Numbered from the stretch's first letter, positions 1-8,197 are shown. The stretch: DNA of 64,000 nt from Bradyrhizobium sp. RP6 (GCF_003837805.1 NZ_RQIT01000011.1:124001-188000); one strand, 5' to 3'. Notes: generated from the letters alone by a model not told the origin. Translations and numbers: made by a program.

Positions 1-170
1 TTGCCCGACACCATCTGGGTCGGACCGTTCTGGATCTGCGCAAGCATCAGGCCGGGTGGCTCGGGCTGGATCACGGCATTGATCGTGCCTCCTGTTTTCG
101 GCGCTTGCGCCAGCGCCGGGGCCGTGAGGCCGCAAGCCAGGAGAAGACCAAGCAACACTCGTTTTGACAT
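1..170 (-). CDS. ABC peptide-transporter substrate-binding protein, N-terminal part
   Basis: The ATG at 168-170 opens a reading frame that runs off the left edge, so only about 56 residues are visible. The start has a typical signal peptide: a short basic N-terminus, a leucine/alanine-rich core and an ALAQA cleavage region. This is followed by KTGGTINAVIQPEPPGL, the usual opening of family 5 (dipeptide/oligopeptide) solute-binding proteins. It would act in the periplasm and deliver peptides or similar solutes to an ABC permease that should lie to the left of the window. The substrate cannot be told from this fragment. It is transcribed away from the Irr-like gene. Confidence 0.75.
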   Translation of the reverse strand, partial: MSKRVLLGLLLACGLTAPALAQAPKTGGTINAVIQPEPPGLMLAQIQNGPTQMVSG

Positions 171-688
171 GTCGTATCTTTCTCAAGCGAGGCCAGCCGT
201 GAACGCTTCGCAACGTCCTGGCGCGCAAAGCGACGGTCGGCCCATCCCAGTCCCCATCCGATATCGAGGCTCACACAGTCTCGTTCGGCGCCGCAAGATG
301 AAAGTCTCGACAGTGTTCGCACAAAAAATGTACAGCGCGTCCTGTTTCTGCCGCGGGTCCCTCTGCGACGTCAGGCTGGCTCGCGCCGGGCGACTAGGCG
401 GCCTCGCGGCAATGCCGGTCGTGATTGCACAAGCCTGCGCCTGCGACCAAAAGCATCAGGCCGTCATTCTGCGCCCGACTGCCCGCTGCAGCTCCGCAAG
501 CAGCTTCCTTCAATTTGTCCGCGGTACGAAATATCGTCCTCGGAAAGAGCCGCGCCCCCCGGATCGGTCAGGGGCGGATCGCTGCGAATTTGATCCGGAT
601 CAAAGCCGAGCCGCGGCTTTTGCGATCGAATGGCAACTGGCGGGACGCGGCACTGTGCGTCCCGTTTCCTTGAGCTGCGAGACGATCG
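171..688. other. 518-bp divergent intergenic region
   Basis: This gap separates the binding-protein gene (leftward) from the Irr-like gene (rightward). An open frame crosses it on the plus strand but lacks coding character and overlaps the signal-peptide gene, so I do not call it. The only clear element is the FixK-type palindrome at 590-603. No hairpin terminator or RNA gene was recognised. Confidence 0.6.
590..603. promoter_or_regulatory. FixK/FNR-type binding site
   Basis: The 14-mer TTGATCCGGATCAA is a perfect dyad and matches the rhizobial FixK/FNR consensus TTGAT-N4-ATCAA. Its centre lies about 92 bp upstream of the Irr-like start codon at 689, a distance compatible with activation if transcription starts some 40 bp downstream of the centre. 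The match is seen directly; binding by FixK is inferred. Confidence 0.6.
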
Positions 689-1174
689 ATGGACATTCAG
701 GCCACGACTATCCCTGCGGGTGACGATAGCGGGCCTGATGCCGCCGGCCTCGATCTCTCGTCGGCGGCGGGCGTGCAGCACTGCCTGCAATTGCTGAACA
801 ATGCCGGCCTGCGTCCGACGCGCCAGCGCCTGGCGCTCGGCCAATTGCTGTTCCTGGGCGGCCATCGTCACGTCACCGCGGAGAGCCTCTACGAAGAGGC
901 GATGGCGACGAACGCGTATCTGTCGCTCGCGACCGTCTACAACACGCTGAACCAGTTCACCGAAGCCGGCCTGCTGCGCCGGATCGCGGCCGACGGCATC
1001 AAGTCGTTCTTCGACACTGACACGTCCGTGCATCCGCACTTTTATCTCGAAGGCGAGGATATGCTGGTCGACGTTACCAACGGCCTGGCCTTCACAAAAG
1101 TGCCCGAGGCGCTTCCCGGCCACGAGATCGCGCGGCTCGACGTCATCGTCCACCTGCGCCGGAAGAGAACGTAG
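689..1174 (+). CDS. Fur-family transcriptional regulator, Irr paralogue
   Basis: A 161-residue Fur-superfamily protein. The winged-helix region near residues 40-95 contains GLRPTRQRLALGQLLF and LATVYNTLNQFTEAGLLR, both very close to rhizobial Irr, the iron-response regulator that senses haem status. In Bradyrhizobium Irr a GCPW haem-regulatory motif and a His-His-His site are known. Here GCPW is absent and the second site reads SVHPHFYLE, so haem sensing is likely altered. I read it as the second, Irr2-type paralogue. It stands alone with a FixK-like box upstream, which hints at oxygen control. The acidic N-terminal 25 residues are variable in the family. Confidence 0.85.
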   Translation: MDIQATTIPAGDDSGPDAAGLDLSSAAGVQHCLQLLNNAGLRPTRQRLALGQLLFLGGHRHVTAESLYEEAMATNAYLSLATVYNTLNQFTEAGLLRRIAADGIKSFFDTDTSVHPHFYLEGEDMLVDVTNGLAFTKVPEALPGHEIARLDVIVHLRRKRT

Positions 1175-1204
1175 CGCCTACCCTCCAGGGGAGGGCAAGA
1201 ACTG

Positions 1205-2752
1205 TCACAGCAACCCCGCCCGCCGAAATCCCTCCAGATAGTGTTCGCGATCCCCGTCATTGGCCCACGGCAGTTGCGTCGCGATCCAGTGCAGCGAGAT
1301 GCCCGGTTGGGTGCGACGGAGCTCGCTGAGCGCCATCTCCGCAAGCATTTCGTCGCCCGTCATGCCGGCGGAGACCGCGAGCACGCGGTAGGCGCCGGTG
1401 AGGTCGCCGCGATGGCGGATCGCCTCGCGCGCCAGCGCCATGGCCTCGTCATAATGCCGCTCGGTGAAGCGCGCATAGGCGGCGATGCCGTGGTAGATCG
1501 CCAGCGACGGATCGCGCGGCGACAGCCGGATCGCCCGTTGCGCGGCCTCGAACGCATCCTGGGAACGTCCGGCATAGGACAGCGCAAGCGCGTAATAGCC
1601 CTGCGCCAGCGAGAAGTTCGGATTGAGCGCGAGCGCCTGCTCGAACTCGGACAGCGCATCCGCGAGCCTGCGTGTCGAGAAGCAGACGCTGCCGAGCGCG
1701 GCATGCGCCCAGGCGTCCTCATGGTCGCAGCGTACCGCGGCGAGCGCGGCGGCTTCCGCGACGGGTGCAACCGCGGCCAGCTCGGCCCAGCCGAGATGCA
1801 CGCCGAACATATCGTTCACGGCCAGCACCGACAGCGCCTGGCCGTAATTCGGATCGATTGCAATCGCGCGCTCGAGCAGTGCCCGTGCGGCACCGTGATC
1901 CTGCCGGGTCACGCGCCAGTAATGCGACAGCGCGCGCATCAAGAGGTCCCAGGCGTCCAGGCTCGCCGGCGGCTTGCGATGGGCGCGAAAATTCTCTGCC
2001 GCGTGGATCTGCGGCTCGATCGCCGCGGCGATCGCGTTGGTGATCTCGTCCTGCACGGCGAAGACATCGACGAGCTCGCGGTCATAGCGCTCGGCCCAGA
2101 GTTGACTTCCTGATACGGCGTCGTTGAGCTGCGCGGTGATGCGCACCCGGCTGTCCGCCTTGCGCACGCTGCCTTCGACGATGTAGCGGACGCCGAGCTC
2201 CTCGGCGATCTGCCTGACGTGGACTGGGCGCCCCTTGTAGGTGAAGGACGAGTTGCGGGCGATCACCATGAACCAGCGCTGCTTCGACAGCGCGGTGAGG
2301 ATGTCTTCGCTGATCCCGTCGCCGAAATAGTCCTGCGCGGGATCGCCGCTCATGTTTTCGAAGGCGAGCACCGCGATCGCCGGGCGGTCCGCCACGCGCG
2401 GGGGAGTGGGCACGGTTCCCGGCCGCGCGGGGGATGCTGCCGCTTCTTCCCGGACCTCACCGACGAAGCGAAAGCCCTTGCGCGGAATGGTCTTGATCAG
2501 CCGCTGGGTCGCGCCGTCGTCGCCAATCGCCTTGCGCACGGCGTTGATCCGGCTGTTCAGGGCGGAACCCGAGACGATGCGGTCGCTCCAGATCTGGCTG
2601 ATCAGGTCACCCTTGCTGACCACACGCGCGCGTTGCGTGACCAGATACAGCAAGAGATCGAACACTTGCGGCTGCAATGGAACGGCTGCCCCGTCGCAAG
2701 TGAGCTCCCGCAGGTCGCCGTCGATCACGTTGTTTTCAAAGCGAAATCGCAC
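1205..2752 (-). CDS. CadC-like winged-helix regulator with TolB-like and TPR regions
   Basis: The 515-residue product starts at GTG (2750-2752). Residues 1-100 form an OmpR/PhoB-type winged helix (LTCDGAAVPLQPQVFDLLLY, then IPRKGFRFVGEV). Around 125-250 there is a TolB-N-like segment (AIAVLAFENMSGDPAQDYFGD) that ends in a region resembling adenylate-cyclase-associated proteins. The rest is TPR-like helices (ALSEFEQALALNPNFSLAQG). No transmembrane helix is evident between the DNA-binding and sensory parts, unlike true CadC. Its 5' end carries a 22-bp-period direct repeat overlapping the leader, a plausible autoregulatory site, and it is divergent from mddA. The signal sensed is unknown. Confidence 0.8.
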   Translation of the reverse strand: MRFRFENNVIDGDLRELTCDGAAVPLQPQVFDLLLYLVTQRARVVSKGDLISQIWSDRIVSGSALNSRINAVRKAIGDDGATQRLIKTIPRKGFRFVGEVREEAAASPARPGTVPTPPRVADRPAIAVLAFENMSGDPAQDYFGDGISEDILTALSKQRWFMVIARNSSFTYKGRPVHVRQIAEELGVRYIVEGSVRKADSRVRITAQLNDAVSGSQLWAERYDRELVDVFAVQDEITNAIAAAIEPQIHAAENFRAHRKPPASLDAWDLLMRALSHYWRVTRQDHGAARALLERAIAIDPNYGQALSVLAVNDMFGVHLGWAELAAVAPVAEAAALAAVRCDHEDAWAHAALGSVCFSTRRLADALSEFEQALALNPNFSLAQGYYALALSYAGRSQDAFEAAQRAIRLSPRDPSLAIYHGIAAYARFTERHYDEAMALAREAIRHRGDLTGAYRVLAVSAGMTGDEMLAEMALSELRRTQPGISLHWIATQLPWANDGDREHYLEGFRRAGLL

Positions 2753-2758
2753 GTTTTC

Positions 2759-2801
2759 GTCGTCTCAAGCAAAAATCAAAGTCGTCTCAGGCGAAAATCA
2801 A
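2759..2801. promoter_or_regulatory. Tandem 21-bp direct repeat, period 22 bp
   Basis: Two copies, at 2759-2779 and 2781-2801, match at 19 of 21 positions (gtcgtctcaRgcRaaaatca plus a). They lie in the 134-bp gap between the CadC-like gene and mddA, just upstream of the regulator's start codon. A 22-bp period places both copies on the same DNA face, as is usual for OmpR/PhoB-type winged-helix proteins. It is probably the operator of the adjacent regulator; that is inference. Confidence 0.55.
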
Positions 2802-2885
2802 CCGTCCGCGAACGTCCCGGGACCTCCGATCCGGCATGGTGCGACGACCAAACAGTGTCGATGTCTCGGCACAACGGAGCATTTC

Positions 2886-3674
2886 ATGACCCAAATTGAT
2901 CAACAGGTTCATTCCATCGGCCCGGAGGTGACGGGCTCTCGCATCTTCAAGTTCATCGCCTTTCTGTACGGAATTGCGGCATACCTCGTGTTTTTCGTCA
3001 CCATTCTCTACGCGATCGGCTTCGTCATGGGGGTGATGGTGCCCAAGACCATCGACACCGGAAGCAACACGCCGACGGTCGAGGCCCTCATCATCAATCT
3101 CCTCCTGATGACGCTGTTCGCCCTCCAGCACAGCGTGATGGCACGCAAGCAGTTCAAGGCCTGGTGGACGCAATTGGTGCCCAAGCCGGTTGAGCGCTCG
3201 ACTTATGTGCTGTTCGCGAGCCTGTCATTGCTGCTCCTGTTCTGGCAGTGGCGCCCGCTGCCGTCGGTCGTATGGAACGTCGAGGATGCGGATCTTGCCG
3301 TGACGCTGGTCACGCTGTCCTTCGCCGGCTGGGTGCTGGTGTTCACCTCGACCTTCATCATCAACCATTTCGAATTGTTCGGCTTGCACCAGGTCACCAA
3401 CCATCTCGTCGGCAAGGAGACGGCGCCGCCCCGCTTCAAGACGCCGCTGCTCTACAAGTTCGTCCGCCATCCGATCTATCTCGGTTTCATCATCGCGTTC
3501 TGGGCGGCGCCGACCATGACCGCGGGCCATCTGCTGTTCGCGGCCGTGACCACCCTCTACATCTTCGTTGGCATCGCGCTGGAGGAGAGCGATCTCATCG
3601 ATCTCTTCGGCGACGAGTACCGGCAGTACAGGCAACGCGTCTCCATGCTTATTCCTTGGCGCCGGTCAGTATAG
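2886..3674 (+). CDS. mddA: Methanethiol S-methyltransferase (MddA-like membrane protein)
   Basis: A 262-residue integral membrane protein with five or more hydrophobic segments. It belongs to the NnrU/isoprenylcysteine methyltransferase-like fold, with a conserved C-terminal block KFVRHPIYLGFIIAFWAAP followed by LEESDLIDLFGDEYRQY. This layout matches MddA, which methylates methanethiol with S-adenosylmethionine to give dimethyl sulfide and is known from Bradyrhizobium. The open frame extends further upstream, but ATG 2886 is preceded by GGAG at good spacing and gives the family length. It is divergent from the CadC-like regulator, which may control it. Another small-molecule methyltransferase of the same fold is the main alternative. 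Confidence 0.75.
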   Translation: MTQIDQQVHSIGPEVTGSRIFKFIAFLYGIAAYLVFFVTILYAIGFVMGVMVPKTIDTGSNTPTVEALIINLLLMTLFALQHSVMARKQFKAWWTQLVPKPVERSTYVLFASLSLLLLFWQWRPLPSVVWNVEDADLAVTLVTLSFAGWVLVFTSTFIINHFELFGLHQVTNHLVGKETAPPRFKTPLLYKFVRHPIYLGFIIAFWAAPTMTAGHLLFAAVTTLYIFVGIALEESDLIDLFGDEYRQYRQRVSMLIPWRRSV

Positions 3675-3748
3675 TCTGAGCCTCGTTCCGCGCGTCCACC
3701 GAAAGGAGGACGCGCGACATCGATCCTTCTGAAAACGGAGACGCCCAA

Positions 3749-4171
3749 ATGAAACATGTCGGAAACTGCTTCTGTGGCGCGGTCACGGTCGAGGTCACGG
3801 GTGCACCGGAGGCGATGGGCTATTGCCATTGCCGCTCCTGCCGCTCCTGGTCGGGCGGTCCGGTCAACGCCTTCAGCCTCTGGAAGCCCGAAGCGGTGCG
3901 CATCACCGAAGGCGCTCAGAATGTCGAGACCTTCGTCAAGACGCCGCTGAGCCAGCGCAAATATTGCAGGAAGTGCGGCGGCCATCTCATGACCAACCAT
4001 CCGCCGCTCGGTCTGGTCGACGTCTTCGCCGCCACCATCCCGACGCTCGCGTTCGCGCCCGGCGTCCACGTCAACTATGCCGAGACCGTGCTGCCGATGC
4101 GCGATGGCCTGCCCAAGCTGAAGGATTTTCCTGCCGAGTTCGGCGGCAGCGGCGAGATGATGCAGGAGTAG
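3749..4171 (+). CDS. GFA-domain zinc protein (CENP-V/Gfa family)
   Basis: The 140-residue protein has the full cysteine set of the GFA fold: GNCFCGAVTVEV at the start, CHCRSCRSWSG near residue 28 and CRKCGGH near residue 72, which together bind two zinc ions. The family was named for a glutathione-dependent formaldehyde-activating enzyme, but most members have no proven activity and general S-glutathione binding is the safer statement. It follows mddA by 74 bp with its own AAACGGAG-type ribosome site, so it may or may not share a transcript. There is no signal peptide, so it is cytoplasmic. Confidence 0.8.
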   Translation: MKHVGNCFCGAVTVEVTGAPEAMGYCHCRSCRSWSGGPVNAFSLWKPEAVRITEGAQNVETFVKTPLSQRKYCRKCGGHLMTNHPPLGLVDVFAATIPTLAFAPGVHVNYAETVLPMRDGLPKLKDFPAEFGGSGEMMQE

Positions 4172-4257
4172 CGGCGCCTTCAGTTGAAGGCTCCTCCCTC
4201 GGCTCGAAGGACGAGGCGTGCGCCGAGGCCTCTCCCAATGCCGAAGCAGTCTCTCGA

Positions 4258-4280
4258 GAGGGCGGCAGAGCGCCGCCCTC
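4258..4280. terminator. GC-rich hairpin between convergent genes
   Basis: A 9-bp perfect stem (GAGGGCGGC/GCCGCCCTC) with a 5-nt loop lies between the GFA gene and the small secreted-protein gene that faces it. It has no following U-run, so intrinsic termination is only possible, not shown. The surrounding sequence resembles dispersed Bradyrhizobium intergenic material. Confidence 0.35.
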
Positions 4281-4313
4281 ACTGCCTTCTCCAAGGTGGA
4301 GAAGGACGAATGA

Positions 4314-4538
4314 CTAGCCTCCGCGCGATTCAACGACCTTGCGGCAGGAGTCCGAGAGTTTCGACTTGTTCTCGCGCAGGCAGGCATTCATCTGCGGCGG
4401 CTTGCCGATATGTTCGGCGCAGAATTTGCTGGCGTCGCCGCGGCAGGCCATTTGCTCCTGGATCGATGGGCCGGACTGCGCGGCAGCCGGCAGGGCGGCA
4501 GCAGCGAGCAGCAGCGCGGCAAGAACCGAAATCTTCAT
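4314..4538 (-). CDS. Small secreted cysteine-containing protein
   Basis: The 74-residue product has a clear signal peptide (MKISVLAALLLAAAALPAAA) and a mature part of about 53 residues with four cysteines, in CRGDASKFC and CLRENKSKLSDSCRK. The spacing resembles the cysteine-rich repeat found in small rhizobial exported proteins, with C-x7-C and C-x9-C helical-hairpin pairs. ATG 4536-4538 is preceded by AGAGG. The function is unknown and the location is probably periplasmic, with two disulfides. It is convergent with the GFA gene. Confidence 0.75.
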   Translation of the reverse strand: MKISVLAALLLAAAALPAAAQSGPSIQEQMACRGDASKFCAEHIGKPPQMNACLRENKSKLSDSCRKVVESRGG

Positions 4539-4772
4539 AAAGCACCTCTTTCGAATCGTCGTTGGTCCCGACCGGGATCACGCGGCCGGACCATCTCGCG
4601 AAGTCCCGGCGCGGGTCCATGCCATGTTCATGGCACCGGCCGATCCTCCCGGCCGCGGGACCCCCATCTTCATGGCATGTATCCGCGCGCCGACTTTTGC
4701 CATTCAGGCTTCACCTCGGCTGCGAAACCCGGTGATTGCATCGGGACGCCGAACGGGAAGCAGGAGAGCAAG

Positions 4773-5057
4773 ATGTCGAAGAGAGCTGGAGCGCTGAGCG
4801 CCGGGCTGACGATCATGGCCCTGGCGGGCGCGGCGATGGTGTCGCTGGGCACGAGCCCGGCGCAGGCGGTGGTCTATTGCAAGACCGTCGGGGTGCCCAA
4901 GGGTTGCGTGGTGCGGCCGACCGGCGCCGTGGTGGTGGGAGCGCCGGTCGCGCGGGCTGCCGTCGCGACCCCCGGTGTCGGCGCGCCCGGCGTCGGCGTG
5001 CGCGCCGGCACGCCGATGAATCGCGGCGGCCCGGTCAATCGGGTCGGCGTGCGCTGA
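4773..5057 (+). CDS. Small exported Val/Gly/Ala/Pro-rich protein
   Basis: ATG 4773 is preceded by AGGAGAG and yields 94 residues. A signal peptide (residues 1-32, ending SPAQA) leads to a short cysteine-bearing motif, VVYCKTVGVPKGCVVRP, then a low-complexity valine/glycine/alanine/proline tail. Proteins of this composition are common and multicopy in Bradyrhizobium and have no assigned role. A longer open frame begins upstream, but its extra part is not protein-like. The gene stands alone. Confidence 0.65.
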   Translation: MSKRAGALSAGLTIMALAGAAMVSLGTSPAQAVVYCKTVGVPKGCVVRPTGAVVVGAPVARAAVATPGVGAPGVGVRAGTPMNRGGPVNRVGVR

Positions 5058-5194
5058 TATTTCCGTTCGATTGAATTGATTGCATCGCTTCGGGCCAACG
5101 GAGCCTGCGGACGAACACCCCCCGTCCTCCGCAGGTAAATTATCCGGCCCGTGCCCTCTCTCCGTGCGCCCCACACGTTCGGGGAGGGGGCCTT

Positions 5195-7132
5195 TCAGCC
5201 CGCGGCCATGTCGCTGTCGGGAAAACGCTGCGGCAATTGCAGCCGCACGCGTGTGCCCGAGGTATCCGAGCTCAGGTCGAGCACTGCGCCGCAGCGCGCG
5301 GCGCGGTTTCTCATGTTGCGCAGGCCCCGCGCGGTCTGCCCCGCGCCCGCGGCCTCGCAATTGCCGGCCAGCGCAAAGCCGCTCCCGTCATCCGTGACGC
5401 TGATCAAGCCGTAGGGACCCTGGGGACCGTCACGCGTCTCGATGGTGACCGCGACGTGGCGGGCCTGTGCGTGCTTGACCGCGTTGGTCACGGCCTCGTC
5501 GAGGATGCGCACGATCTGGATGACGTGCCATGGCCTGAGCTCGGGATGCAGCGGCAGGCCCTGCGGCGTCGCCACGCGCCAGTCGAGCGCGATGTCGTGC
5601 GGCCGCAACTGGGCCGTGGCGCGCTCGCGCCAGGAGCCGAGCGCGAGCATCAGGTCGCCGCCGATGTCGTCCATGGAGTCGATGACGAGGCGCAGATCCT
5701 TCAGCGCAGCGCGGGCGGCATCCGTGATGGTCGCGCCCTCATTGCCGCGCTCGGACAGTGCGACGATGCTCACGAGCTGGCCGCCGAGGCCGTCATGCAG
5801 GTCTCGCATCAGGCGCGTGCGCTCGTTGGCGAGCGCAGCGGCTCGGGCGCGCTCCTCCTCGCGGGCAAAGCTCGCCTTCAGCCGTTCCTCGGCTTCGCGC
5901 ACCCGTGTCACGAGCTGGCCGGCAAAGCTGTCGACCTGGTTCAACGCGCGGGCAAAGCGCCAGGTCAGCCCGGCACCGATCGCGACCAGCATCGCCGAAT
6001 AGGACAGGCGCGAGACGAAGATGCGGTCGTTGGTCGCGATCTCGAGCACGGTGAGCATGTCCTGGATCCAGCAGACCAGCACGATGGTCACCGCGCAGCC
6101 GATCGTGAAGCTCGCCGCGTCCTGCCGCCGCACCACCGCGGTTGCGGTGACGCAGGCCATCAGGAACAGGCAGAGCCCGACGGTGGGAATGCCGAGCACC
6201 AGGAAGAGAATGCGCGGCAGCGGCGGGCCCCCGATCAGCCCGACCACGAACACGACGACGCCGGGCACGAACAGCAGCGTGCCGTAGCGCGGCCAGCGCC
6301 AGCCGAAGAACAGCACGCCGAACACGACGATCAGCGCGCTCTCGATCGGCGCGGACGCCAGCAGCACCGCGGCGAGCCGGGATACGGTGGCCGGCGGCAC
6401 CGGCGGCGGCGCGAATGCCTGCACCACGCCGAGCACCATCGCTGCGGCCAGCACGCCATAGACCGGCTCGTGACGCCGCATCAGCCACATGATCGCAAGG
6501 ATGACGGCCAGGATCGCCTGCCAGGCGGAGAATACCACCGGCAGCGTGACGAACAGCAGCGTGCGTGTCTCATAGGCCGGGCGCAGGGCGGCGTCCGGGC
6601 CCACATAGACGGTGTCGAGAAAGCCCTTGAGCGGTCCCCACACGAACAGCCGTACCGTGATCTCATTGCCGCCCTCGCGCAGCAGCGAAGTGGGAATGAG
6701 TGCGATCTGCGGCGTGTTGCGGTCGGGCCGGTTGGCGTTGGCGTCGCGCCGGGAGTCGAGCACGACGACGCCGTTGACGGCGACCTCCACCGCGTTGCTG
6801 AAGCGCGGCAGGAACACCGACCAGCCCGAGGCCGCCTCGCCGCCCCGGAAGGTGAAGGCGCCGGTGTAGAACGGCGGGTCGGCCAGGGCGTAGCGCGACG
6901 ATGTGAAATGCGGCAGCGCCACGGCGCGTGTCAGCCCGTCCTCCCGCAGCGCGAATCCGCTGAGCGCAAAATCCTCGGGGTCGCTCGGCTGGAGCAGCCG
7001 CAAGCCGAGAACGGTGGCGATCACGATCAGCGCCTGGAGCAGCAGATAGGGCACGAGGCGCGAGGCCAGCAGCCGGCGCCGCGCGGGTTTGGCCGGTGCC
7101 TCCGTAGGTGCCTTCGCCGCGAGCTCGCTCAC
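5195..7132 (-). CDS. Membrane sensor histidine kinase, HisKA_3 (NarX/LytS-like) type
   Basis: The start is GTG 7130-7132, which overlaps the response-regulator stop by 4 nt and gives 645 residues. Order: an N-terminal membrane anchor (about 20-45), a periplasmic beta-rich domain (about 50-190, with GWSVFLPRFSNAVEVAVNG), seven or so hydrophobic segments (about 195-400), a short coiled coil, the dimerisation box RTRLMRDLHDGLGGQL with the phospho-acceptor His, and an ATPase domain (DEAVTNAVKHA, GLRNMRNRA). The plan resembles 7TMR-DISM receptors, which sense small extracellular ligands. The partner is the upstream NarL-type regulator. The ligand is unknown. Confidence 0.85.
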   Translation of the reverse strand: MSELAAKAPTEAPAKPARRRLLASRLVPYLLLQALIVIATVLGLRLLQPSDPEDFALSGFALREDGLTRAVALPHFTSSRYALADPPFYTGAFTFRGGEAASGWSVFLPRFSNAVEVAVNGVVVLDSRRDANANRPDRNTPQIALIPTSLLREGGNEITVRLFVWGPLKGFLDTVYVGPDAALRPAYETRTLLFVTLPVVFSAWQAILAVILAIMWLMRRHEPVYGVLAAAMVLGVVQAFAPPPVPPATVSRLAAVLLASAPIESALIVVFGVLFFGWRWPRYGTLLFVPGVVVFVVGLIGGPPLPRILFLVLGIPTVGLCLFLMACVTATAVVRRQDAASFTIGCAVTIVLVCWIQDMLTVLEIATNDRIFVSRLSYSAMLVAIGAGLTWRFARALNQVDSFAGQLVTRVREAEERLKASFAREEERARAAALANERTRLMRDLHDGLGGQLVSIVALSERGNEGATITDAARAALKDLRLVIDSMDDIGGDLMLALGSWRERATAQLRPHDIALDWRVATPQGLPLHPELRPWHVIQIVRILDEAVTNAVKHAQARHVAVTIETRDGPQGPYGLISVTDDGSGFALAGNCEAAGAGQTARGLRNMRNRAARCGAVLDLSSDTSGTRVRLQLPQRFPDSDMAAG

Positions 7133-7818
7133 AGCTTGATCAGGCCCTGCTGCACCGCCTCGAACACCGCTTCGCTGCGCGTGTGCACTTCGAGCTTGCG
7201 ATAGATGTTCTTGATGTGGCCGGGCACGGTCTGCCTGGACAGGCCGAGATGGCTCGCGATCTCGGCATAGCTGAAGCCCTTCGCAATGCCCCACAGGATG
7301 TCGATCTCGCGCGGGGTCAGCCTCGCCGTGTTGAGCGCGGGCCCGCGCGGCGGCTCCGCCGAATTCTGTGCGGCACCCTGCGTCCTGCGCACGATGAAGC
7401 GGGCGATCGAGGCCGAGATCGGCGAATGTCCCGCGACCAGGTCGCGCACGGTGGTGGCGATGTCGGTGGGGAAGGCGTCCTTGAGCAGGTAGCCGGTGGC
7501 GCCGACCGTAATCGCGGAGATCACGCTTTCCTCGTCGCCCAGCGCGGAGATCACCATGATCTCGGTGTCCGGAAAGCACTGCCGGGTCTCACGGATCAGC
7601 TCGATGCCGTGGCCGTCGGGCAGCCGCAAATCAGTCAGCAGCACGCACGGCGCGCCGACGCTCAGGGCCTGCCGCGCCTCCGCGAGCGTGCCGGCGCTGC
7701 GCACCTCGTAACCGGCCTTGACCAGCGCATCCTGGAGCCGCCAGCAGGTCGGCGCATCGTCCTCGACGAGGAGGATGGTGATGGCTTCACCCGTCTCGCC
7801 CTGTTCGGTCATGATCAT
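7129..7818 (-). CDS. NarL/FixJ-family response regulator
   Basis: The 229-residue product has a receiver domain (residues 14-130) with acidic pair VEDD, phospho-acceptor Asp in LLTDLRLPDG and Lys in GYLLKDAF. A LuxR-type helix-turn-helix follows (about 160-225: LTPREIDILWGIAKGFSYAE, then NIYRKLEVHTRSEAV). It is translationally coupled to the sensor kinase by a 4-nt overlap, so the two form one signalling unit. A second ATG two codons in (7812) is possible. Targets are not evident, and no binding site was identified in the upstream gap. Confidence 0.9.
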   Translation of the reverse strand: MIMTEQGETGEAITILLVEDDAPTCWRLQDALVKAGYEVRSAGTLAEARQALSVGAPCVLLTDLRLPDGHGIELIRETRQCFPDTEIMVISALGDEESVISAITVGATGYLLKDAFPTDIATTVRDLVAGHSPISASIARFIVRRTQGAAQNSAEPPRGPALNTARLTPREIDILWGIAKGFSYAEIASHLGLSRQTVPGHIKNIYRKLEVHTRSEAVFEAVQQGLIKL

Positions 7819-8197
7819 CGTCCCGCGATCCGCGTGTCCCCCGCGGCGCGAGCCAAGCTTAACCGCAGCGCGGATGCCGCGACACCCATAATCATGGGGG
7901 CGGCGATAGCTCGGTCCGGCGCCAGGCGCGGATGGACAGTCGTAGCGTCGCGCCCAGGCTGGAGCGCGTGCTCATGGTCCGCGCAGCACTCGGGGCGCGT
8001 ATGTGGTCAGCTCTGCCTCTGATACCGGCCCATTAAGGCATCTCACCAGATGTCCGAGCTGGGCCACAAGCGGTCGTAACGTCAAGTCAATAATCCCGCA
8101 ACCATAAGGAAGTAGATGCGAGCAATTCCACCTGAACAAGAATGGACTGCTTCTCCGCCTTTGGATATTCTGGGCTGGTATTTGGAAGGCGGAAAGC
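7819..8197. other. 379-bp non-coding gap upstream of the two-component genes
   Basis: No supported gene lies here. A plus-strand frame begins at 8116 in another phase to the following small gene but lacks conservation cues. The gap should hold the promoter of the response-regulator/kinase operon (leftward) and of the small membrane protein (rightward). I saw no clear dyad operator. Confidence 0.5.

Noticed and set aside
1..723. 240-residue plus-strand frame at the left edge
   Set aside because: It runs antisense to a signal-peptide gene and through the FixK-box region, has a low-complexity basic sequence, and no motif.
5237..7204. 655-residue plus-strand frame
   Set aside because: It is antisense to the sensor kinase and rich in Gln, Arg and His, typical of a GC-rich shadow.
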